Below are positions 25,281 to 35,000 of a stretch of DNA of 64,000 nucleotides, one piece after another. Below the pieces are notes generated by a model, which searched no databases, had not been told where the DNA came from, and saw only the letters and a list, made by a program, of their open reading frames with translations. Location of the stretch: assembly GCF_010894435.1 (NCBI RefSeq), contig NZ_JAAIXZ010000001.1, positions 1,332,322 through 1,396,321 of the forward strand, in the 5' to 3' direction. Origin of the DNA: Pyxidicoccus trucidator. GTDB lineage: Bacteria > Myxococcota > Myxococcia > Myxococcales > Myxococcaceae. The translations under genes and the position numbers were made by a program. Within the stretch, counting starts at the first letter, position 1, and each line of letters begins with the position of its first letter.

Positions 25281-25444
25281 GGATGTCTCCTGTCGTGAAA
25301 GTGACAGCAAAAAGATGGAGAGACCTCCCGTGGAACCAACCCGCATCCACGACGGGCGCCCGCTGCCTCGCCCGGCCACCGACAGGCGGCCTCCTCACGA
25401 GGCCCTACCCTTGAAGGGACTTTGGAGATAAGGGGCGCACCCCC

Positions 25445-26701
25445 ATGCGTGCCTGCGGACTCGACTTCGGAACCAGCAACACCGCCGCGGCGCTGCCCGA
25501 CGGCACGGTGCTGCCCCTGCAGCCCCACACCCAGGAGCCGCGCCTGTTCCGCTCCGTCCTCTTCTTCCCGGACGACGAGCAGACCATCTACGCGGGCGCC
25601 GACGCCATCCAGCGCTACCTGGAGGACAACACCGGACGCTTCATCCAGTCCGTGAAGTCCTTCCTCCACTCCAACTCCTTCCGCGCCACCCAGGTGAAGG
25701 GGCGCACCTACACGATTGAAGAGCTGGTCGCCGTCCTCCTGCGCCGCGTGCGCGACGCCGCCGGCACGCAGATGGGCGGACCTCCGGACGCCGTCATCCT
25801 CGGCCGCCCCGCCGTCTTCACCCCGGACCCGGAGGCGGACGCCCTCGCCCAGCAGCGCCTGCTCCGCGCCGCCGAGCTCGCCGGCTTCCAGAAGGTCCAG
25901 TTCCTCATCGAGCCCATCGCCGCCGCGCTCGCCTACGAGGCCCAGCTCACCCGCGACGAGCTCGTCCTCGTGGCGGACTTCGGCGCCGGCACCACCGACC
26001 TCACCCTCATGCGCCTGGGGCCCTCGCGCCGGGGCAACCCCGACAGGCGCCCGGACGTGGTGGGCTCCACCGGCGTGCGCATCGGCGGTGACCGCTTCGA
26101 CGCCGAAATCATGCGCCACAAGCTGCTGCCCCGCTTCGGTGCCGGCTCCTCGTACCGGCTGCGCGGCATCAGCGACAAGCGGATGCCCATCCCCCAGCAC
26201 GTCATGGCCAAGCTGCTCACCTGGCACGAGATGTCCTTCATCCGCGAGAAGTCCACCCAGGAGCTGCTGGAGACCATGCTGGAGACCAGCGACAAGAAGG
26301 TGGAAATCCAGGCCCTCTATGACCTCGTCATGGACAACCTGGGCTACCGGCTCTTCCGCGCGATTGAAGCGGCCAAGGTGCGCCTGTCCCGTGACGAGCA
26401 GGCCACCGTGGACTTCGAGGAGGCCCGCATCCAGCTCCACGAGCCCATCACCCGCGCCGAGTTCGAGGCCTTCAGCAAGCCCCTGCTCGATGAGCTGGCG
26501 CAGTGCACGGACGGGCTGCTCGCCCGCCATTCCGAGGCGAAGGACATCGACGCGGTGTTCCTCACCGGCGGCTCCTCGCAGATTCCCGCGGTGCGTCAGC
26601 TCTACGTGCGCCGCTTCGGCGAGGACCGCGTGCGCACCGCGGATGCGTTCACCTCCGTGGCCGAGGGCCTCGGGCGCGCGGCGGCCCACCTGACGTCCTG
26701 A
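25445..26701 (+). CDS. Hsp70-family chaperone, YegD-like
   Basis: A 418-residue protein containing an actin/Hsp70 nucleotide-binding fold without the usual peptide-binding domain. The phosphate-1 loop is GLDFGTSNTAAAL, phosphate-2 is VADFGAGTTDLTLM, and the adenosine motif is FLTGGSSQIPAVRQL. This short architecture matches YegD, an Hsp70 homologue of unsettled function in E. coli. It is cytoplasmic. The start ATG at 25445 is preceded by a purine-rich stretch. It is divergent from the Gln-rich lipoprotein and converges on another lipoprotein across a strong hairpin. Confidence 0.9.
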   Translation: MRACGLDFGTSNTAAALPDGTVLPLQPHTQEPRLFRSVLFFPDDEQTIYAGADAIQRYLEDNTGRFIQSVKSFLHSNSFRATQVKGRTYTIEELVAVLLRRVRDAAGTQMGGPPDAVILGRPAVFTPDPEADALAQQRLLRAAELAGFQKVQFLIEPIAAALAYEAQLTRDELVLVADFGAGTTDLTLMRLGPSRRGNPDRRPDVVGSTGVRIGGDRFDAEIMRHKLLPRFGAGSSYRLRGISDKRMPIPQHVMAKLLTWHEMSFIREKSTQELLETMLETSDKKVEIQALYDLVMDNLGYRLFRAIEAAKVRLSRDEQATVDFEEARIQLHEPITRAEFEAFSKPLLDELAQCTDGLLARHSEAKDIDAVFLTGGSSQIPAVRQLYVRRFGEDRVRTADAFTSVAEGLGRAAAHLTS

Positions 26702-26735
26702 GGAGCGGCGAGCGTACGGCCCGCCTCACGCCCCC

Positions 26736-26758
26736 GAGCCGGGAGCTGCTCCCGGCTC
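26736..26758. terminator. bidirectional terminator-like palindrome
   Basis: The 23-base sequence is a palindrome around a single central T (stem GAGCCGGGAGC). It lies in the 69-base gap between the convergent stops of the Hsp70-like and lipoprotein genes. No T-run follows on either strand. Confidence 0.6.
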
Positions 26759-26770
26759 ACGCACGCGACG

Positions 26771-27637
26771 TCACGGGCCCACGTCCACCGTGCGGCTCAG
26801 CCACCCCACCCCGCCACGCCCGTCGCGCGCCACCACCCAGAAGGTGATGCGCTGGGGCGTGGCCGGCGTCTCGTACTTCGACGTCGGGTCTCCGGGCCTG
26901 TCGTCCACCGGCTCCAGCGAGCGGAACTCCTTCACCTCGCCGTCGCCGGTGGCGAACCAGCTGTAGAAGACCTGCTCCGTCGCCGGGCCGTCTTCCGTCT
27001 CGTACGCCTCGGCGCTGCCCTCTCCGAGCACCGGCTGGAACGTCACCTCGCGGCCCACGGGCAGCGGGCCCGCCAGCGACGCGCCCTCCCAGAGGATGTC
27101 CGCCACGGCCGGGTTCTGGTTGGGCACGGCCGCGGCCCGCAGCGTCACGCGGCGCACGCCGCGCTCGGTGCCCTCGGGGGTGCCGGTGCCGTCCGTGGCC
27201 TCGTAGCCCACGAAGAGGGGGATGCCCGCCTCCAGCGCAGCGAGCAGCTCCGGGTCATTCGGGTCCGGTGTCTCACCCCCGGGGTTCTGCGCCTGGAGGG
27301 CCTCGGCCAGCACCGCCTGCACGTTGGGGTCCAGGAGCGACAGCACGCCGTCCGGCAGCGCGACGCCATTCTCCCCGGGGCAGCGGCCGTCGTAGGGGTT
27401 GCCGCTGAAGCGGCACAGCGCATAGCTGACGGTGACGGGCCGGCCATCGGACGCCACGGCCAGCGCGTTGAACGTCACCGGGCTCGGGGGCGTGGTGCCA
27501 TTGGGGTCCAGCAGCAACTCGGCGGGCTCGGCTTGAATCGCGAGCACGCGCACGCGGCGGATTTCGCTCTGCAGCTCGAAGTCGGGGCCACAGGCGGCCA
27601 GCAGCGCGGCCAGGAGGACGAGGACGTGCGGGCGCAT
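26771..27637 (-). CDS. lipoprotein encoded with the TonB-dependent receptor
   Basis: A 288-residue protein with a signal peptide and a lipobox ending at Cys16 (LLAACG). The mature part has short strand-rich segments and a C-terminal WVVARDGRGGVGWLSRTV motif resembling the end of an Ig-like or fibronectin-like domain. No enzyme motif is visible. The start lies two bases after the receptor's stop on the same strand, so the two are co-translated; it is likely a surface or periplasmic partner of that receptor (inference from position). The start was set by the leader. Confidence 0.75.
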   Translation of the reverse strand: MRPHVLVLLAALLAACGPDFELQSEIRRVRVLAIQAEPAELLLDPNGTTPPSPVTFNALAVASDGRPVTVSYALCRFSGNPYDGRCPGENGVALPDGVLSLLDPNVQAVLAEALQAQNPGGETPDPNDPELLAALEAGIPLFVGYEATDGTGTPEGTERGVRRVTLRAAAVPNQNPAVADILWEGASLAGPLPVGREVTFQPVLGEGSAEAYETEDGPATEQVFYSWFATGDGEVKEFRSLEPVDDRPGDPTSKYETPATPQRITFWVVARDGRGGVGWLSRTVDVGP

Positions 27638-27639
27638 GC

Positions 27640-30261
27640 TCAGAAGCTCCCCTTGGCGCCGAGAATCGGGAGGATGGGCAGCCCCTCGAAGAACGCGCTC
27701 TCGGAGTAGTTGTAGTTGTAGGCGATGCCTTCCACCGCCGGGTTGTTGTAGGCGTTCGTCAGGTCCAGGTAGACGTCCAGGGTCCACTTCTCGAAGACGA
27801 AGTTCTTGTCCACGCGGATGTCCAGCTGGTTGAAGGACGGCAGCCGACTCGAGTTCACCGCCGCGTAGAGGGGGATGAAGACGTCCGTCCCGTCGTCGCG
27901 CACCGAGCCGATGACGGGCGTGGTGGGGTTGCCCGAGGCGAAGCGCAGCCGCGCGCCCACCTCCCAGCCCGCCGGCAGCTTGTAGGACGCAATCGCCGTC
28001 AGCACGTGCGTCTGGTCATTGTCGAAGAGGCGCCACGCCGAGTCCGGCGTGTCGCGGCGCTCGCTGCGGCTGAGCGTGTAGGAAATCCACCCGAAGAGCC
28101 GGTCCGTCAGCGAGCGGCGCACCAGCACCTCCAGGCCGTAGATGCGGCCCACTCCGCCGTTCCGCAGCCGCTCCGGCACCTGCTCGCCGTCACGCTCCAC
28201 GGTGGCGTTCGAGCGGACGATGAGGTCATCCAGGTCGTTGTAGAAGACCTCGCCGCTGATGAACCACTCCGGCCGGGGCTGCCACTCCGCACCCAGGCCG
28301 TACTGGAGCGAGCGCTTCGCCTGCAGGTCCGGATTGCCGAAGGACACGCTCGGCTCGTCCTGGATGGGAGGGCCGTGGTAGACGCCCGCGCCGCCCTTGA
28401 GCGACACCTTCTCCGTGAGCGCGTACCGCACGGCGAGGCGCGGGTTGAGCGTGCGGCTCGGGCTCTCCTGGTCCGTGAAGACGTAGCTCTCGCTGCGCAG
28501 GCCCGGCACCACCAGCAGGTCCTTGATGGGGCGCCAGCGCACCTCCGTCCACAGCGAGGGGAAGTACTGGAGGAAGTCCGAGTCCGTGACGAGCAGCTCG
28601 TCCGTGACGGTGGGGGTGGGCGGCTCGCCCTCGCGGGGCGGAGACTGGATGCGCGCGGTGACGTGCGCGAAGTTGCTCACCACGTCGATGCCGCCCGCCC
28701 ACGTGAAGGCGTCGCTGAAGGCGTACTCGGCGGTGGAGCGCAGATTCACGTCCGTGGAGGCGATGCGCAGGCCGCGCTCGCCGATGGCGAACTCGAGGAG
28801 CGTGTTGCCCACCAGCGCCTGCGTGTCCAGCGTGAGGGCGTCCCCGCGGTACTGGTGGCGCAGCCGGAGCTGGTTGAAGCCCGTGGTGACGTCCAGGTTG
28901 CCGTTGACGGTGGGGTCATTGTCCGCCGGCCGGTCGAACACCAGGCCCAGCCTGTCGCGCGAGGTGAGCCCCTGCAGCGAGAAGGTGTGCCGCGGCAGGG
29001 GCTTCCACACCAGCTTGGCCTGCGCGTCGTAGTAGCGCGGCGCCACCTGGAGGCTGGGCCCGTTGTCGCCCTCCGGCACCAGCCCCAGCACCACGTCGAT
29101 GTACGAGCGCCGGCCGCCCACCACGAAGCTCAGCGTGTCGGTTATCGGCCCTTCAATCACCGCGTTGGACTCGATGAGGCTGACGCCCACGGTGGCGTGG
29201 AAGCGGTCCGTGCGCGGCTCGCGGCTGCGCACGTTGATGACGCCGCCGGTGAGGTCGCCGTAGTACGCGGAGAAGTTGCCGGGCAGGTAGTCCACCGCCG
29301 CCAGCAGCTCCGAGTTGTAGACGGAGGTGAGCCCGCCGAAGTGGTACAGCAGCGGAATCCGCTGGCCGTCCAGGAAGACGCCGGACTCCTGCGGGCTGGA
29401 GCCACGGATGATGAGCTGGCCGCCGTTGAAGGCGGGGCGCGCCACGCCGGGCAGGTTCTGCACCACCTTCAGCGTGTCGCCCTGCGTGCCGGGGATGCGC
29501 TGCACCTCGGCCACCTGGATGGAGGTCTGCGTCACCTCCTTGCGCTCGCGGTCGCTGCGCACCACCGTCTCGTACTGGCTGAAGATGCGCTTGCGCACGT
29601 AGTACGTGGCGCGCGTCTCCTGGCCCTCGGAAATCTTCTCGGTGGTGCGGAAGCGGTCATACCCGCCCAGCACCACCAGCACCTCGTGCGTGCCCACGGG
29701 GACGCCCCGGAAGGAGAAGCGCCCCTCCCCGTCCGCGACGGTGGACAGGTCCAGCTCCGGCAGCACCACCTCCGCGCCGTTGAGCGGCTTGCGCGTGCCG
29801 CGCTCCAGCGCCTGCCCGCTGAAGTTCACCGGGCCCTCGGGCTCCACGGCGCCGCCGTCGGTGTCCACGGGAGGCGGGGCCGGGCGGAAGACGAACTGGT
29901 ACGCGTACTGGATGCGCACCGGGGCGGGGACGTTGTCCACCTCGGCGGGCTCGAACTGGAACTGCTTCACCGCCTCCACCGCCGCCTCGTCGAAGCCGTG
30001 GCCGGCGGGCTGCGTCACCTCGACATTCGTGACGGCGCCCGTCTCCGAGATGTCGATGAACATCACCACCGTGCCCTCCAGCTGCTGGGCGGCGGCGTCC
30101 GGCGGATAGGCCGCCTCCACCTGGCGCAGGAGGGCGGGCGGCTTCGTCAGCACGCCCGTGGGAGCGCCGGCATCGGAGGTGCCGGCGTCTTCCGGAGCCT
30201 GCGGTGACTGGGCCCGGGCTCCGGCGGCGAGGAGGCAGAGGACGAGGGAGAGTGTTTTCAT
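27640..30261 (-). CDS. TonB-dependent receptor with N-terminal TonB-like domain
   Basis: An 873-residue outer-membrane protein with a signal peptide (LSLVLCLLAAGARAQ). Unusually, residues about 45-130 form a TonB C-terminal-like domain (YPPDAAAQQLEGTVVMFID, then FDEAAVEAVKQFQFEPA). A carboxypeptidase-regulatory-like domain follows (about 147-225), then the plug (about 235-350, with GGQLIIRGSSPQESGVFLDG), then a 22-strand-type barrel. The barrel end TLDVYLDLTNAYNNPAVEG is typical. It imports a ligand too large for porins using TonB energy. It lies 51 bases after the OmpA-like gene and two bases before a lipoprotein gene, a probable three-gene unit. Confidence 0.93.
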   Translation of the reverse strand: MKTLSLVLCLLAAGARAQSPQAPEDAGTSDAGAPTGVLTKPPALLRQVEAAYPPDAAAQQLEGTVVMFIDISETGAVTNVEVTQPAGHGFDEAAVEAVKQFQFEPAEVDNVPAPVRIQYAYQFVFRPAPPPVDTDGGAVEPEGPVNFSGQALERGTRKPLNGAEVVLPELDLSTVADGEGRFSFRGVPVGTHEVLVVLGGYDRFRTTEKISEGQETRATYYVRKRIFSQYETVVRSDRERKEVTQTSIQVAEVQRIPGTQGDTLKVVQNLPGVARPAFNGGQLIIRGSSPQESGVFLDGQRIPLLYHFGGLTSVYNSELLAAVDYLPGNFSAYYGDLTGGVINVRSREPRTDRFHATVGVSLIESNAVIEGPITDTLSFVVGGRRSYIDVVLGLVPEGDNGPSLQVAPRYYDAQAKLVWKPLPRHTFSLQGLTSRDRLGLVFDRPADNDPTVNGNLDVTTGFNQLRLRHQYRGDALTLDTQALVGNTLLEFAIGERGLRIASTDVNLRSTAEYAFSDAFTWAGGIDVVSNFAHVTARIQSPPREGEPPTPTVTDELLVTDSDFLQYFPSLWTEVRWRPIKDLLVVPGLRSESYVFTDQESPSRTLNPRLAVRYALTEKVSLKGGAGVYHGPPIQDEPSVSFGNPDLQAKRSLQYGLGAEWQPRPEWFISGEVFYNDLDDLIVRSNATVERDGEQVPERLRNGGVGRIYGLEVLVRRSLTDRLFGWISYTLSRSERRDTPDSAWRLFDNDQTHVLTAIASYKLPAGWEVGARLRFASGNPTTPVIGSVRDDGTDVFIPLYAAVNSSRLPSFNQLDIRVDKNFVFEKWTLDVYLDLTNAYNNPAVEGIAYNYNYSESAFFEGLPILPILGAKGSF

Positions 30262-30312
30262 GGGGGGCGGGGAAGTGCCGAGCCCCTCATATACGTCCCT
30301 GCGATTTGGGTG

Positions 30313-31092
30313 TTACTTCGGCGCGAGCACGATTTCGATTCGCCGGTTGAGCGAACGATTCTCCGGAGAATCATTCGCGGCGATGGGCTGGTACTGGCCG
30401 TAGCCCGCCGCGGACAGCGTCATGGGGTCCACGCCTGCGTTCTGGAGGCTGTGCACCACGGCCATGGCGCGCGCCAGGCTCAGCTCCCAGTTGGAGGCGA
30501 ACTGGGCGCCACTGGTGGGCACGTCGTCCGTGTGGCCCTCCACGCGGATGATTTTGCCCTGCACCGTCTTGAGCGCGTCGGCGATCTTCGCCAGCGCCTC
30601 CTCGCCCTCCTTGCCCACACGCGCCGAGCCGGAGGCGAAGAGAATCTTGTCCTTGAGCTGGACCGTCATCTTCCCCTTCAGCTCGGACAGCTGAATCTTC
30701 CCTTCGGAAATCTCCTGCTTGAGGCTCTGGGCGAGGTTCTCGTACTCGGAGCTCTTCTTCTCCAGCTCCGCCTTCGCCTGGGCCAGCTGCTTGGTGTTGC
30801 GCGCCAGCTCGTCATTGAGGGCCTTGAGCTGCGCGTTCTGCTCCTCCAGGCCCCGGCGCTCGGCGGCGCCCGCGGACAGGCGCGACTCGGCGGTGGTGAG
30901 CCGGGCGGTGAGCGCGTCCCGCTCCGCCTCCAGCGCCTTCACCTTCGCCTCGGCGGCCTCGCGCGCGCCCTTCTCGTCATTGAGGCCCTTCGCGAGCTGC
31001 TCCGCCTCCAGCGTCTTCGCTTCGAACTTCCCCTTCGAGACGCACCCCGTGGAGAGCGCGACGAGCGCAGCCAGAACCAACCATGTCCGCAT
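30313..31092 (-). CDS. OmpA-family peptidoglycan-associated lipoprotein with coiled coil
   Basis: A 259-residue protein: lipobox ending at Cys17 (LSTGC), a long Ala/Glu/Lys coiled coil (about residues 20-140) and a C-terminal OmpA domain (about 155-259). The OmpA peptidoglycan-binding signature is visible as NWELSLARAMAVVHSL, then LSAAGYGQYQPIA, then NRRIEIVL. It would sit in a membrane by its lipid and hold the cell wall. It is the first gene of the probable unit with the TonB-dependent receptor. Similar coiled-coil OmpA proteins are common in deltaproteobacteria. Confidence 0.9.
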   Translation of the reverse strand: MRTWLVLAALVALSTGCVSKGKFEAKTLEAEQLAKGLNDEKGAREAAEAKVKALEAERDALTARLTTAESRLSAGAAERRGLEEQNAQLKALNDELARNTKQLAQAKAELEKKSSEYENLAQSLKQEISEGKIQLSELKGKMTVQLKDKILFASGSARVGKEGEEALAKIADALKTVQGKIIRVEGHTDDVPTSGAQFASNWELSLARAMAVVHSLQNAGVDPMTLSAAGYGQYQPIAANDSPENRSLNRRIEIVLAPK

Positions 31093-31221
31093 ATGTACGT
31101 GTCCTCCCGACAGCCGTGAATGAGCCGCCAGCCTACCCCCAGCAGGGGCCCGGGTCAGGAAGAACCTCTACATTAATTTGAACACCAACGTTCCCCGGGA
31201 CGGAGGGCGTGCGGGGCAGCG

Positions 31222-31776
31222 TCAGCGGGGGAAGATTGGGTGGGCGTCGAGCCACACGGAGAAGAGGGCATCGGCGAAGCCCTTGCCGGGGATGAAGGCG
31301 CCTCCGCTGGCGCCCCCGGCGACCTCCAGACCGACACCGGGCATGTAGGTGATGACCAGGTCCTCGCCCTTCTGGACGTCCTTGAGCGAGGACAGCATCA
31401 CCTGGAGGTGGTCGGCCATGGGCCCCTGTCGCAGGTCCGGGTTCTTCTGGAGACCATTGCGCAGGCTGCCCACGAGCTGGTCCTTGCTGATGTTGCGCAG
31501 GAAGCGGAAGTGGAGCCGCTTGACGGAGTTGGAGGCGATGGCCTCGGACGCGCTGCGCGGCCGGTCCTCCAGGTAGAGGCTCCAGACGTACAGCTTGAAG
31601 AACAGTCGCTTCTGCAACTGCATATGCGCGAGGGCGATGGTGCGCCCCTGCAACGTCAACGAGTCCGGCATGTTGACGCCGCCCACCTGCTTCTGTCCCG
31701 CATGTGACGTGCCCACGGCGAGCAGCACGCCGAGCACCCACCACCGCGCATGTGCACGCCACGCCTGAGTCTTCAT
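31222..31776 (-). CDS. chalcone-isomerase-like domain protein, secreted
   Basis: A 184-residue protein with a signal peptide (WVLGVLLAVGTSHA). The mature part matches the bacterial chalcone-isomerase-like family: MPDSLTLQGRTIALAHMQLQKRLFFKLYVWSLYL is the conserved first half, and a GVGLEVAGGASGGAFIPGKGFADALFSVWL block closes it. Bacterial members lack the plant substrate residues and probably bind lipids or small hydrophobic molecules in the periplasm. The start at 31776 is fixed by the leader; longer readings add unconserved sequence. It ends 129 bases past the OmpA-like gene's start and is divergent from the metalloprotease. Confidence 0.85.
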   Translation of the reverse strand: MKTQAWRAHARWWVLGVLLAVGTSHAGQKQVGGVNMPDSLTLQGRTIALAHMQLQKRLFFKLYVWSLYLEDRPRSASEAIASNSVKRLHFRFLRNISKDQLVGSLRNGLQKNPDLRQGPMADHLQVMLSSLKDVQKGEDLVITYMPGVGLEVAGGASGGAFIPGKGFADALFSVWLDAHPIFPR

Positions 31777-32086
31777 GCGTCCGACCCCTGAACCCCACGC
31801 GATCCGGTACCACGAACGGTGGACACGGACGCTCCGGACCGCCACCGCCTGAAAGGGCGGGGCTGTGCGGCAGTGGACGGCGGCGACAGGTGGTGAAGCA
31901 CGGCACACCTCGGGTGCCAGGACGTGGAACGCACCTGTCACTGGTAACACGAGAGAGCGACATCGGGGGCAACTCCGCGCAACGTCTCCTGGCCTCGTGC
32001 CCCCGTGGGCTGGAGCGGTGTTGAAAACATCCAGCAGCCTGGTGCAGAAGGCCCGCGCGGGGGCCGCCGCTCATCCGGGAGAAGGA
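31777..32086. other. divergent intergenic region
   Basis: A 310-base gap between the chalcone-isomerase-like and metalloprotease starts. GGAGAAGGA just before 32087 is the metalloprotease ribosome site. No clear promoter, repeat or small gene was recognised in the rest. Confidence 0.5.
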
Positions 32087-35000
32087 ATGCTTCGCAAGCT
32101 GCTGGTACTCACGCTGGCCGTGGCCCTGGGCTGCGCCACGCAGGAGGAGTCCGCGCCCACCGCGCCGGCCTCCGTGAAGACGGAGCCCTCGCGCTCCGAC
32201 GTCGCGCCGCTGAAGGAGCAGGTGTCCCAACTGACCACCCGACTGCACCGGGAGGCCTCGCGGCGCGAAGGAGACGTGACGCCGCTGCTGGCCGAGCGCG
32301 CCCGGGCCCTGGCCGCGCTGATGGACGTGGACGCGGGCGCCGCCCTCGCGCTGGCCCTGCCGGAGGCGGCGCGCGAGCGGCTGCTCCGGAAGCAGCCGGG
32401 CGCCGCCGAGCACCTGGAGGCGCGCGGCGCGTTCGAGGGTGAATTGGAGGTGCTCGTCGCGGACAGCCCCGGGAGGACGGTGGCGCGCACGGACCACTTC
32501 CTCCGCGTGGACGGTGAGCGGCTCCAGGTGCGCTTCGCCGACGCGGCGCCGGAAGGGCTGCACAGCGGGCTGCGGCTGCGCGTGCGCGGCCTGAAGCTGG
32601 GCGCGCGGCTGGCGGCCGGGGAGGCAGAGGGGGTGCCGGTGCGCTCGGCGCTCTCCGCCACGTCGGAGTGCAGTCCCACGGGGGACCAGCGCACCCTCGT
32701 CATCCTGGCCACCTTCCCGGGGCAGCCGCAGGCGCTCACCGTGGAGCAGGTGCGCGAGGAGTTCTTCTCCACCACCCAGCGCTCGCTGACGCGCTTCTGG
32801 AGCGAGGCGTCCCAGGGCCGCACCAGCGCCAGTGGCGACGTGGTGGGCTGGTACACGCTGGACCGCGGGTACTCGTGCGACGAGTCGGACGCCATGCGCA
32901 TCGCCGCCATCGCCGCCGCCGACGGGGACGTGGACTTCCGCGAGTATGACCGGGTCTTCATCGTCCACCCGGAGGCGGACGGCACGAGCTGCTACTACGG
33001 CGGCCTGGGCACCCTGTCCTGCGTCACGCAGAACACGCAGGACGGCCCCATCACCGCCTCCGCGTCGTGGCTGCGCGCCGAGTACATGGGCAACCATGAC
33101 CAGGGCGTGGAGCTCGTGACGCACGAGGCCGGCCACAACCTCACCCTGCACCACGCCAGCTCGCGGGACTTCGGCGCGGAGCCCCTGGGCCCCGTGGGCG
33201 AGACGGGGGCGCTGACCGAGTACGGAGACCTGTTCTCCACCATGGGCAGCTGGAACCTGGGCCACTACTCCGCGCCCCACAAGGTGCGGCTCGGGTGGCT
33301 GGAGCCGGGCGCGGTGGCCACGGTGGACGGCACGGACGGCACCTTCACCCTTTCTCCCATCTCCGCGCCGCTGGGCAGCGGGCTCCAGGCGGTGAAGGTG
33401 CGCCGCGGCTTCCATGGCGACGGCTGGCTGTGGCTGGAGGCCCGCCGCGCGGTGGGCGACTACGACGGCACGCTGCCCTCGCAGGTGTTCGGCGGCGCGC
33501 TCGTCCACTACGAGGAGCCGAGCACCGGCACGCACACGCACCTGCTGGACTTCACGCCGGAGACGTTCTCCTGGCAGGACCCGGCCTTCCTCCCCGGCGG
33601 CACGTGGACGGACCCGTACACCAACGTGCGGCTGACGGTGGACGGCGCCACGCCCGCGGGCGTCACCGTGAGCGTCCACTACGAGCCGGTGCCGTGCGTG
33701 CGCACGCCGCCCACGCTGACGTTCGACACCTGGCACACGTACGCCGTGCCGGGTGGGCAGGTGGAGAGTGGCTTCACCCTCACCAACAACGACTCGGTGG
33801 GCTGCCCCACCTCCACGTTCGCCTTCCAGTCCGCGCTGCCCACGGGCTGGCCGACGCTGGAGCTCCCCGCCAGCGTCACCCTGGCGCCCGGGAAGCAGCG
33901 CTTCCTCTACTTCTCAAAGCAGGTGCCGGAGACGACGCCGTACGCCACGTACACGGTGGACTTCACCGTCACGCGCGACGGAGAGAGCGTCACCGGCACG
34001 GACACGCTGGACGTGATTGCGCCGTGCCAGACGCAGCCCATCCAGCTGTACTTCGACCGGCAGTCACAGACCGTCACCGCGGGGGACACCGCCGCGTTCG
34101 GGGTGACGGTCATCAACCGCGACTCGCGCGCCTGCGGCTGGGTCTACTTCGAGCCCGCGTCCACGCTGCCCCAGGGCTGGTTCACGGAGTACGACGCGTT
34201 CGGCTTCGACATCGAGGCCGGCGGCTCGTTCGAGTTCACCATGTACAAGGCGGTGCCCCCGGACGCGCAGGGCACCTACGACGTGGACGTGCAGGTGCTG
34301 CGTGACGGCTACACGGTGGAGGCCACCGACACGGCCACCGTGACGGTGAACCCGTGCGTGCGCACCGCGCCGACCTTCACCGCGCTGCCCTCGACGCTGG
34401 ACTTCGAGCCCGGCGCCACCGCGAGCTACACGCTGGCCATCACCAACCACGACGCGGAGCTGTGCGGCTCCTCCACCTTCGACTTCGACCTCGTCAACAC
34501 CGACCCCTGGGCGTCGGACCTCTCCTCCCGGTCTGTCACCGTGGCGCCTGGAGCCACGGCCACCGCCACGCTGACGGTCACCGCGCCCGTGAATGCGGGC
34601 ATGGGCACCCGCTACTTCGAGCTGGGCCTGCTGCGCGCGGGAGCGTTCGTCGGCGGCGCGGAGCTGGAGGCGCGCGTGGTGTGCCGGAGCCATGCGCCCA
34701 CTGTGAGCTTCAGCCCCGCCGCTGGCACGGTGGAGGCGGGCAAGCCGCACACCGTCACCCTGACGGTGGTGAACACCGACAACAGGGCGTGCACCGCGGG
34801 CAGCTTCACGGTGGGCGCCACGGTGCCCTCGGGGTGGACGCACAGCTTCTCGCAGACGGCGCTGACGCTGGCGCCCGGCGCGAGCGGCTCGGTGGGCCTC
34901 ACCGTCACTCCGCCGGAGACGGCGATGGCCGCGAGATACCCGCTCAGCGCGCTCGCCTCGCATCCGGGAGCCGCGTCCACCAGCGGCACCTTCACGGTGG

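Noticed and set aside
28006-30207. 733-codon plus-strand frame across the TonB-dependent receptor
   Set aside because: Antisense shadow with His/Arg-rich nonsense; the receptor on the minus strand is unambiguous.
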